This document shows, one piece after another, positions 13,676 through 20,010 of a DNA stretch of 20,010 bases. The stretch spans positions 1 through 20,010 of IMG/VR virus record IMGVR_UViG_3300005264_000112; one strand, given 5' to 3'. A program made the translations under genes and the position numbers. Position 1 is the first letter of the stretch. The number at the start of each line of letters is the position of its first letter. Source of the DNA: a virus. Below the pieces are notes generated by a model. That model did no database searches. It was not told the origin of the DNA and saw only the letters and a program-made list of their open reading frames with translations.

Positions 13676-14762
13676 TATAGAAAACTTACCAAAACCTGAT
13701 GTAATGCAAGTTTTAGACTATGAAGCGATTTTAAATCAAAACATAGATAATTTTAAAATTTTAGTACCTGATTGGCAACCACTTGAAAGTGATGAATTTA
13801 GTTTGATACTTCAAGCATTTGCATATAGGGAACTTCATCTAAGAGCCGAGTTTAACAACTTAGCTAGTGCTTTTTTCTTATCTACTTCTACTGGTGCAAA
13901 TCTTGATAATTACTCTGTATTTTATGGAGTTGAAAGGCTACAAGGAAGTAAACCTTATGTTACTTATGAATTTGCTTTAAGTGAAGTGCTTGATAGTGAT
14001 GTAACAATTCCTGCAAATCTAATATTAACAGATGAGACAAGCACTTATGAAGCAAGACTTCTAAGCGATGTTGTTATAGCTGCTGGAGAGGATAAAGCAA
14101 CTGGTACAGTAGAGCTTCAACTTGAAATCCAAACAAGTGAGGTTAAAACTGAAATCATAACTACACCTATGCCATTTGTAGTAAGTGCAAAAGCAACTGA
14201 TATATTTGCTAATGGTTCAAATCCTGAAAGTGATGATGAGCTAAGAGCTAGAATACTTTTGTCTATGGCTGATAAATCAACGGCTGGGAGTGAAGAAACT
14301 TATAAAAGCTTTACTTTTAATGCTGATGAGAGAATAGAAGATGTAGCAGTTCTTAATGGTGGTGCTGGTGTTGTAAATGTGTTTTACTATAGCCAAAATG
14401 CAGATAGTTTAATGCAGGATAGAATAGTAACAATGCTAAATAAAAAAGAGGTGCGACCACTTACAGATAATGTAGTAGTAGCACCAGCGACACAAGTAGA
14501 TTTTAGTGTAAAAGCTGAACTAAAGATACTACCAAATCAAGAAACAGCCACAGTGTATAGCAATGCCATAGCTTCACTTGAAAGTGGTTTAAATAGTTTA
14601 AAACAAATAGGTACAGATATAACACTTAGCGAGATAAACGAGTTTTTAAAAGTTCAAGGTGTTAAAGAGGTAGTTATTACAAGTCCATCATCAAATGTAG
14701 TAATAGCTGATAATGAGATAGGAGTAAATAGTGGCAACACAATCACTTATACCATCATTTGA
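13668..14762 (+). CDS. Baseplate protein J
   Basis: Baseplate J family protein (P2 gpJ, Mu gp47, T4 gp6; PF04865), building the outer wedge ring from which fibres hang. The 364 residues show the N-terminal QAFAYRELHLRAEFNNLA, then STGANLDNYSVFYGVERL. These are followed by the domain marker NGSNPESDDELRARILL, the TAGSEETYKSF segment and the C-terminal DITLSEINEFLKVQGV. It overlaps the gp25-like gene by 8 bases and the gpI gene by 32 bases. Confidence 0.94.
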   Translation: MINIENLPKPDVMQVLDYEAILNQNIDNFKILVPDWQPLESDEFSLILQAFAYRELHLRAEFNNLASAFFLSTSTGANLDNYSVFYGVERLQGSKPYVTYEFALSEVLDSDVTIPANLILTDETSTYEARLLSDVVIAAGEDKATGTVELQLEIQTSEVKTEIITTPMPFVVSAKATDIFANGSNPESDDELRARILLSMADKSTAGSEETYKSFTFNADERIEDVAVLNGGAGVVNVFYYSQNADSLMQDRIVTMLNKKEVRPLTDNVVVAPATQVDFSVKAELKILPNQETATVYSNAIASLESGLNSLKQIGTDITLSEINEFLKVQGVKEVVITSPSSNVVIADNEIGVNSGNTITYTII

Positions 14763-15489
14763 GGATATAAAACTACATAGTGCTGATATTGTAGCTAGTG
14801 ATGTGCTTGATACATTACAAAGCGAGATAAAAGCCTTTGAAGCCTTGGCTAATCCTGATATTTGTGATGAGAAGTACCTACCGTTTTTGGCTTATGCTTT
14901 TAAAGTTGATTTTTGGGACAACAACCTAAATGTAGAAGATAAAAGAAGATTGATAAAATCATCTCTTTTACTTCATCAAAGAAAAGGTACTGTTTGGGCG
15001 ATAGAGCGAGTTTTTGAAGCTTTGGATATGGAAGCGGAGCTTATAGAATGGTTTGATTATGAAGCAGACCCATATCATTTTAAAGTAGAGATAACTGTAT
15101 CTGATATGCAAAGAAGAATAAGTGCTGAACTCTTTGAAGATTTAAAAAACTACATAGAGCTTTACAAAAATGTTCGTAGTGTATTAAATGAGTTTAGCAT
15201 AAAACTTGACAGTGCAGATGGAAAAGTTGAAGTAGCTGGAGCTGGAACATTAGGGGCAAAACTTGCAAATGAACTAAGCCTTGATTATAACTCATTTGGT
15301 GCTATTGATGTTGCTGGTGCAAATGCCATAAACATAAAGCTAAAAAGTGATTTTAAACAAGATGATAAACAAATCGCATTAAATCTAACTGGTGGGGGTG
15401 TTATGGATGTGAAGATAAGTAAGATGATAGAGGTTGTCTATCCTCAAACAGATATAAATATACAAGGAGTAGGTATATGGACAATTTAA
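14731..15489 (+). CDS. Tail protein I (baseplate)
   Basis: Phage tail protein I family (PF09684, P2 gpI), which links the J wedge to the tail fibre. Residues about 25-130 carry the family core: LPFLAYAFKVDFWD, EDKRRLIKSSLLLHQRKGTVWAIERVF and WFDYEADPYHFKVEI. Residues after about 165 form a second, Gly/Ala-rich part with repeated AGAGTLG/AGANAI and IALNLTGGG pieces. The GTG start is supported by GGAG at 14721-14724, six bases upstream. The end overlaps the next gene by 13 bases. Confidence 0.92.
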   Translation: MATQSLIPSFEDIKLHSADIVASDVLDTLQSEIKAFEALANPDICDEKYLPFLAYAFKVDFWDNNLNVEDKRRLIKSSLLLHQRKGTVWAIERVFEALDMEAELIEWFDYEADPYHFKVEITVSDMQRRISAELFEDLKNYIELYKNVRSVLNEFSIKLDSADGKVEVAGAGTLGAKLANELSLDYNSFGAIDVAGANAINIKLKSDFKQDDKQIALNLTGGGVMDVKISKMIEVVYPQTDINIQGVGIWTI

Positions 15490-15947
15490 CAGCAACCCCA
15501 AACGAAGAGGGGTTACAGATACTAAGAGATGAACTTTTTGACAGAATACAAAAGTTTAGTCTTATTGATGAAAATGATGTTGCATACTTTAGCGATAGTG
15601 TACATAGTACCTATTTTGATGAAAATGGAGTATTGACAGTAGTTGTAATCGTTCCTAAAGATGAACATTTTACAAATTGGAATAAAGCTGTAAGGGTGCT
15701 AAGTGATGATGACAAAATTATTGCTGATGTTTCTACTCCTGCAATTCAATTTGTACATGGTGTCGGCGGTGAGCAGATTATAAAAATAACAGTAAGTGGT
15801 AAAGCTGGAACAATCGCTTTTAAAGCAGATGAATACATAACACCAACGGAAGCAAAGGAGTTGTTTTTAACTCCACTTGTGGCAAATACAAATCTAAATA
15901 TCGTATTGCAAAATAAACTGATAGAAAAAGGAGTTATTGATGGCTGA
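15477..15947 (+). CDS. Hypothetical protein between gpI and the diversified tail protein
   Basis: This 156-residue protein is not assigned to a family. It has an N-terminal helix (EEGLQILRDELFDRI), a central beta-rich portion (VLTVVVIVPKDEHF, QIIKITVSGKAGTIAF) and a helical end (PTEAKELFLTPLV). Its place, coupled to gpI before and to the DGR target after by short overlaps, is where P2-like phages keep fibre genes. A role as fibre base or adaptor is plausible but only inferred. It has no signal peptide or membrane segment. Confidence 0.6.
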   Translation: MDNLTATPNEEGLQILRDELFDRIQKFSLIDENDVAYFSDSVHSTYFDENGVLTVVVIVPKDEHFTNWNKAVRVLSDDDKIIADVSTPAIQFVHGVGGEQIIKITVSGKAGTIAFKADEYITPTEAKELFLTPLVANTNLNIVLQNKLIEKGVIDG

Positions 15948-17826
15948 TTTAGCTACTGAAGTTGCAAATCTAAACATAAATGCCGCTGAACTGTTGGCAA
16001 AATATGATAGTGCTTTTGCAGCACTTGGTGAGGCTGGTGATGCTATAAAAGCAGAACTTGAAGCAATTATTGCTACAGAAAATATAAAGTCTATTGTTGT
16101 ATCTACTACAGCAATAACTGGTAATGACATTGTAGTAAATAGCTACTCAACAGATTTTACTTTAAATGCAATAGCATATCTTGATGGTGTAGATATTGCA
16201 TACTTTGAGGTTGATTGGGGCGATGATACAGCATTACAAACAGTAAATGCTACAAACAATCAAGCAATAGCTAGTCATGTGTTTGCAGATGGTGCTATTG
16301 GTGATATATATACTTTTAAAGTAACAGCAGTTGATACTTTGGGTAACAAAGGTTCACAAACTACTAAAAGTGTAACAGTAGCAGACAATCATGCACCTAC
16401 TGCACCAACAGTATCATCTGTAGCTGAAATATCTAAACTAAATACATTTGATATTGCGATGAGTGGTTCAACTGATACAGATGGTGATAGTATAATTTAC
16501 AGTTTATCTTCAAGTGTATTTACATTTAGTAAATCTACAGGCATTGCTGAAAATGAAGTTGTAACCGTAACAGCACCTGATGTAACAGATGATACTGCTT
16601 ATACATTTGAAGCTGTAGCGGTTGATAGTAAAGGTATGCAATCAACAGTTACAACTACAACAGTAACAGTCCTTGCTATTACTCATGGTGATATTGGTGT
16701 GGCTGGTGAGCGAGGTTTTGGTGTTGGTATTGCACCAACATTGCCGACTGGATTTAGTGAAATGACTGGAACTACAGATGTAAACTCTCCAAACTATGGT
16801 AATTATACAGATAGTAGTGGTTCTGTAATGGTTTATATACCAAAATGTTACTACAAGATAGATGGAAATAACATCTACTATTCATCTACACCGCAAGATG
16901 GATATCAACTTGAGAGAGCTTTTATTGATGGTGGTGTTGAGAGAGATGGTATATTTGTTGATAAATACCATTGTGGTAATGAAAATGGAGTGTTTGTATC
17001 TAAACAAGGGATTGACCCAGTATCTACAAGCTCGTCACACAATCCAATATCCGCCATAAATGGATGTACTGCTGATACTTATGAGCAAGTATTTAATGCT
17101 GTTAAATCAAGAGGCGCAGATTATGGTGTAACGCCTATATTTGTATATACAATGTTGGCAAGAATGTCAATAGCACATCAACAAGCTTCAACTGGTACTA
17201 CAAACTGTGCATGGAATGATATAGCACCGTATGCACCAAAAGGATGTAATAACAATGCTTTGGCTGATGTAAATGATACAGACCTTATTTTTACTGGTAG
17301 TGGTTATAGTAACTGTGCTTTAACTGGTAGTGCTTTGGTTCTTGCAAAAACTACTCACAATGGTCAAGACTGTGGTATAGCAGACCTAAACGGAAATATG
17401 TACGATATTCCATCTTGTTTTACAAGAAACGATGCAGATGGTTTCCTCGTTTTAAAAGAGACAGCTTCATTTAAAGATATAGATTTAACAAACTATTCTG
17501 ATAATACAATCTATGATGTGATTGATATAAGTGATGTTGTTGCTGGTAATGATGGCTGGACTTACTTTGGGAATGGAACAAATGCAGTATTTGATATGAG
17601 TGCAAGAACCAACATAGGTATTCCGTTAGCTGGTGGTGTATCTGGTACTGGAACTAGCCAGTTTGGTAATGATGGTCTATATAGATACTTAAGAGATGGT
17701 TTGGTTCCGCTTGTCGGCGGTTACTGGGGTAATGCCGCTAATGCTGGTGTGTTCTACTTGCATTTGAACACTGTTCGTTCGAGCTCGGGCACTTTTGTTG
17801 GTGGTCGTGCCTCTGTGATTTTGTAG
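15940..17826 (+). CDS. DGR-diversified tail fibre/adhesin with Ig-like domains and C-type-lectin-like C-terminus
   Basis: This 628-residue protein is the target of the retroelement and probably binds the host surface. Residues 1-55 are helical (ELLAKYDSAFAALGEAGDAI) and may trimerise or attach to the baseplate. About 60-150 resemble a PKD domain (YFEVDWGDDTALQTV, GNKGSQTTKSVTV). About 155-245 form a second cadherin/Ig-like domain (SGSTDTDGDSIIYSLSSS). About 250-628 look like the FGE/C-type-lectin fold of DGR variable proteins, with ADLNGNMYDIPSCF and a C-terminal NAANAGVFYL block. The last 41 residues are encoded by the variable repeat; changed sites are L588 (silent), Y595, G597, H608, T611, S615, G617, F619 and A624. 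The ATG at 15940 is chosen because AAAGGAG lies at 15927-15933; a TTG one codon earlier is also in frame. Confidence 0.88.
   Translation: MADLATEVANLNINAAELLAKYDSAFAALGEAGDAIKAELEAIIATENIKSIVVSTTAITGNDIVVNSYSTDFTLNAIAYLDGVDIAYFEVDWGDDTALQTVNATNNQAIASHVFADGAIGDIYTFKVTAVDTLGNKGSQTTKSVTVADNHAPTAPTVSSVAEISKLNTFDIAMSGSTDTDGDSIIYSLSSSVFTFSKSTGIAENEVVTVTAPDVTDDTAYTFEAVAVDSKGMQSTVTTTTVTVLAITHGDIGVAGERGFGVGIAPTLPTGFSEMTGTTDVNSPNYGNYTDSSGSVMVYIPKCYYKIDGNNIYYSSTPQDGYQLERAFIDGGVERDGIFVDKYHCGNENGVFVSKQGIDPVSTSSSHNPISAINGCTADTYEQVFNAVKSRGADYGVTPIFVYTMLARMSIAHQQASTGTTNCAWNDIAPYAPKGCNNNALADVNDTDLIFTGSGYSNCALTGSALVLAKTTHNGQDCGIADLNGNMYDIPSCFTRNDADGFLVLKETASFKDIDLTNYSDNTIYDVIDISDVVAGNDGWTYFGNGTNAVFDMSARTNIGIPLAGGVSGTGTSQFGNDGLYRYLRDGLVPLVGGYWGNAANAGVFYLHLNTVRSSSGTFVGGRASVIL
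17699..17812 (+). repeat. DGR variable repeat (VR)
   Basis: This stretch aligns without gaps to the template repeat at 18258-18371 (offset 559). Of 114 positions, 103 are identical and 11 differ: 17703, 17722, 17728, 17761, 17771, 17783, 17788, 17789, 17794, 17795 and 17810. All 11 are A in TR (five changed to G, three to T, three to C). The VR covers the last codons of the target gene up to residue 625. TGTTGGTGGTCGTG (17796-17809) is an A-free identical block near the 3' end and could be part of the initiation-of-mutagenic-homing site. Confidence 0.96.
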
Positions 17827-17841
17827 AGTGAGCGATAGCGA

Positions 17842-18231
17842 ATGACTAATAAAGGTGAAGTGGTACTTTATAGGAAGTATTTTGAGATGATAAAACTGTT
17901 AAATATATATCTTAATCATTTTCCAAAGCACGAGAAATATGCTTTAGCTAACAGAATAAGAGATAATGCTTATGAAGTCTATGATTTGATAGTTGAATGT
18001 CAAAAGAGGTACTACAAAAAGACCACATTAACCCAGTTAGATATTTCGCATGAAAAGCTTAGAATGCAGTTGTATCTTGCAAATGAATTAGACTACTTTA
18101 ACTATAAAGATGGTCGAAAAGGCAAGATAAACCAAAACAGATATTTAGCTATTTCACGACTTATTGATGAAATAGGCAAACTAATAGGTGCTTGGATAGC
18201 CAAGCTAAAACAAGATGGTAACTTTAAGTAA
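17842..18231 (+). CDS. avd: DGR accessory variability determinant (Avd-like four-helix protein)
   Basis: Avd proteins form a small helical pentamer that binds the DGR reverse transcriptase and its RNA and is required for mutagenic cDNA synthesis. This 129-residue, Lys-rich, Tyr-rich protein is predicted all-helical, with segments LYRKYFEMIKLLNIYLNHF, KYALANRIRDNAYEVYDLIV, LRMQLYLANELDYF and YLAISRLIDEIGKLIGAWI. These are typical of the Avd/four-helix-bundle family. It lies between the target gene (16 bases after its stop) and the TR (26 bases downstream), which is the usual DGR order. Sequence alone would leave room for a generic four-helix protein; the context makes Avd likely. Confidence 0.88.
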   Translation: MTNKGEVVLYRKYFEMIKLLNIYLNHFPKHEKYALANRIRDNAYEVYDLIVECQKRYYKKTTLTQLDISHEKLRMQLYLANELDYFNYKDGRKGKINQNRYLAISRLIDEIGKLIGAWIAKLKQDGNFK

Positions 18232-18257
18232 TCATTTGAGGGGCATTGTATTGATAT

Positions 18258-18371
18258 GTTTAGTTCCGCTTGTCGGCGGTAACTGGAGTAATGCCGCTAA
18301 TGCTGGTGTGTTCTACTTGAATTTGAACAATGTTCGTTCGAACTCGAACACTAATGTTGGTGGTCGTGACT
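18258..18371 (+). repeat. DGR template repeat (TR)
   Basis: Non-coding template copied with A-specific errors into the VR. It lies between avd and the RT gene, 90 bases before the RT start. It holds 23 adenines. Nine codon-aligned AAC/AAT triplets are present; these can mutate widely without creating stops, which is a DGR hallmark. An open frame of 84 codons (18215-18469) runs across it and mimics the target C-terminus, but this reflects descent from a target gene end, not a separate protein. Confidence 0.95.
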
Positions 18372-18450
18372 GTTGCTTCAACCTGATACTTCAAAATGAA
18401 GAAACTGGAGCAAGAGGGATACAAGTTCCTGCGGTAAGCGAAATCTATAG

Positions 18451-18464
18451 AGGAGGATTATTTG
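18451..18464 (+). promoter_or_regulatory. Strong ribosome binding site deciding the RT start
   Basis: AGGAGG (18451-18456) is five bases before a TTG at 18462 and fourteen before an ATG at 18471. The spacing favours TTG as the RT start, adding three residues. Confidence 0.6.
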
Positions 18465-19502
18465 AGTAGTATGAAAAGTGTTAGCTTTGGTATCGAAAAT
18501 CTAAACTCCTCGAAAAGAATTGGGCATTTATTTGAGAAAGCATTTACAAAAGATAATCTGTATATTGCTTATCTTGACACTATAAAAGGCAAAAGAAAAA
18601 AAGTGAAAACATTTAGATTTGAAAAAAATCTCGGTACTAATTTAGACACTCTACACAAAGAGCTACATGATGGAAGTTATGAGTTATCACCATATAACGA
18701 ATTTACTGTTTATGAGCCAAAAGAGAGAGTTATAAGAGCACCGCATTTTAGAGATTTAATTGTTCAACATGCCATTTATAGAACTATATATACCATCTTT
18801 AACAAAACCTTTGTTGATACTAGCTTTGCTTGTAGAAAAGGTGGCGGAACTCATAAGGCTAGTGTGTATATGCAGCAAGAAATGAGAAAATATGATGGTG
18901 ATATGTACTATGCAAAACTTGATATTAAAAAGTTCTTTTATTCGATAGATAGAGAGATTTTAAGAACTCTGTTTGAAAAAAAGATAAAAGATAAAAGGTT
19001 TGTTGATTTGATGATTAGATTTGCAAATATGGATGGCGACAAGGGTATCCCAATAGGAAACCTCCTGAGCCAACTATATGCACTAATTTATCTAAATGAG
19101 CTTGACCACTTTATAAAAAGAGATTTAAAAATTAAATCTTATGTGAGATATGTTGATGATTTTGTTGCCATAGGCTTAACACTTCAAGAGGCTAAGGACT
19201 TCAAAGAGAAATGTGAGAAATTCGTGCGAAATAAATTAAATCTTGAATTGAGCCATTGGACTATAGGAAAGATTAAGCGAAGCATTAACTTTGTTGGGTA
19301 TCGAACATGGCGAAGTGTAAAGTTTGTTAGAAAGCATAGTATGTATAAGTTTAGAAAAGCACTTGTTAGTGCAGATATACCATCTCTTGGTTCATGTGTC
19401 GGTCATGCAGTAGGAACTGCAACGATGAAATACTATAGAGATATGGTGCAAATGCAAAAAATTAATTTACCAAAAGGAGTAGTTAGATGTTTAAATATGT
19501 AG
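18462..19502 (+). CDS. DGR reverse transcriptase
   Basis: Copies the TR RNA into error-prone cDNA that replaces the VR. The 346 residues carry the retroelement RT order: KERVIRAPHFRDLIVQHAIY (about 87-106), RKGGGTHKA (125-133), LDIKKFFYSID (153-163) with the first catalytic Asp154, GIPIGNLLSQ (195-204) and YVDD (230-233) with the other two catalytic Asp. The IGxxxSQ form in place of the group II intron QGxxxSP is the DGR-type signature linked to misincorporation opposite adenine. It ends after a short thumb without a maturase or endonuclease domain, as expected. All catalytic residues are present, so the enzyme looks intact. The 3' end overlaps the next gene by 16 bases. Confidence 0.96.
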   Translation: MSSMKSVSFGIENLNSSKRIGHLFEKAFTKDNLYIAYLDTIKGKRKKVKTFRFEKNLGTNLDTLHKELHDGSYELSPYNEFTVYEPKERVIRAPHFRDLIVQHAIYRTIYTIFNKTFVDTSFACRKGGGTHKASVYMQQEMRKYDGDMYYAKLDIKKFFYSIDREILRTLFEKKIKDKRFVDLMIRFANMDGDKGIPIGNLLSQLYALIYLNELDHFIKRDLKIKSYVRYVDDFVAIGLTLQEAKDFKEKCEKFVRNKLNLELSHWTIGKIKRSINFVGYRTWRSVKFVRKHSMYKFRKALVSADIPSLGSCVGHAVGTATMKYYRDMVQMQKINLPKGVVRCLNM

Positions 19503-20010
19503 CATTTAGAAAAGTACCTACAGAACATACAGTATTGGGTTTTGTTGGTGCAACTGATGAAAATAAAGGCATTACAGTAAATCGCTTTGATGTTGATGTT
19601 GTTTCTATTGAAAGTGATGATGTAGCAGTTATTGATGATTTGATAGCAAGTCAGCCAAGTGAAATAGGTTGTGTGGAGATAACACTAGATGAGTTTAAAA
19701 CAGCTGTTGAAAATTCAGCACAAGTAAAACGAATATATGATGTTGCGGCACAAAAGTTATCAGAGCTTTTAAAAGCCGTTAAAAAAAAGTACCCCCTTGA
19801 AGAGAGAGAAACCTGGGCAATTCAGAGAGAGGAGGCTTTGAAGTATCAAGCTAGTTCAGATGAGGCTAATGCACCATTTCTGAAAACATTAGCAGATGCA
19901 GAGGGCGATACAGTAGCAAACTTTGCAACAGCTGTTCTTGAAAAAAATGCACTCTTTGTAGAAGCTAGTGCTTTTGCATTGAGAGAGAAACGAAGAGTGC
20001 AAACAGAGCT
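19487..20010 (+). CDS. Tail-fibre-assembly-like protein with DUF4376-type C-terminus (partial, runs off the window)
   Basis: An ATG at 19487, inside the last codons of the RT gene, opens a frame that continues to the right edge without a stop (174 complete codons). The start MFKYVAFRKVPTEHTVLGFV is followed by an acidic middle part. Residues from about 110 onward include EERETWAIQREEALKYQ, APFLKTLADAEGD and TAVLEKNALFVEAS. This pattern of Trp-containing repeat helices is typical of DUF4376 / tail fibre assembly-type phage proteins. It probably helps fold or attach the fibre. AAAGGAG lies at 19473-19479. The call is by pattern and moderate. Confidence 0.7.
   Translation, partial: MFKYVAFRKVPTEHTVLGFVGATDENKGITVNRFDVDVVSIESDDVAVIDDLIASQPSEIGCVEITLDEFKTAVENSAQVKRIYDVAAQKLSELLKAVKKKYPLEERETWAIQREEALKYQASSDEANAPFLKTLADAEGDTVANFATAVLEKNALFVEASAFALREKRRVQTE

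Noticed and set aside
18215-18469. Open frame of 84 codons across the template repeat
   Set aside because: It is the DGR template: it nearly duplicates the target C-terminus, overlaps the avd end and the RT start, and needs no protein product.
18462-19502. RT as a group II intron, retron or abortive-infection enzyme
   Set aside because: The IGxxxSQ motif, the lack of maturase or endonuclease domains and an adjacent A-mutated TR/VR pair with an Avd-like gene specify a DGR.

Overview
This is a low-GC window of a temperate tailed phage, almost certainly a prophage. Every gene runs on the + strand. Neighbouring genes mostly overlap or touch (TAATG, TGATG, ATGA, TAGTG junctions), as in a tightly coupled phage operon. 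No host gene, tRNA or rRNA is visible. The AT-rich, AGA-rich coding and the 10-G tract in a methyltransferase gene resemble Campylobacterota, but that host assignment is inference. The phage is a mosaic: lambda-type packaging and head genes, followed by a P2/Mu-type contractile-tail baseplate.

Layout. 1-1709 holds the end of an unidentified gene, a lambda O-like replication initiator and a gene in the position of lambda P. Four 24-bp iterons with dyad symmetry lie inside the initiator gene, followed by an A/T-rich stretch; this looks like a lambda-style origin. 1709-3377 holds a C5 cytosine methyltransferase split at a G10 tract (probably phase-variable and currently off) and three small unknown genes, one of 42 codons. 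3377-4966 holds a tyrosine integrase and a gpZ-like minor tail protein. 4967-5377 is a probably non-coding block with three 17-bp dyads just upstream of the small terminase gene, a candidate cos/cosB or operator region. 5378-12220 is the packaging and head module: TerS, TerL, a small RHH-like protein, gpW, portal, a protease-capsid fusion with an apparent internal capsid start, an FI-like protein and an FII-like protein. 12213-15489 is the tail and baseplate module: a tail completion protein, gpV spike, PAAR tip, gp25/gpW wedge, gpJ and gpI. 15477-17826 holds a small unknown protein and the large receptor-binding-type protein.

The main find is a complete diversity-generating retroelement (DGR) at about 15940-19502. 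It has a target gene ending in a variable repeat (VR, 17699-17812), an Avd-like accessory gene, a template repeat (TR, 18258-18371) and a DGR-type reverse transcriptase. TR and VR align without gaps over 114 bp. They differ at 11 positions, and every one is an A in TR, which is the signature of adenine-specific mutagenic retrohoming. The cassette sits directly after the baseplate genes, so it most likely diversifies the tip of a tail fibre or adhesin that binds the host. A gene resembling tail-fibre assembly proteins starts inside the end of the RT gene and runs off the window.
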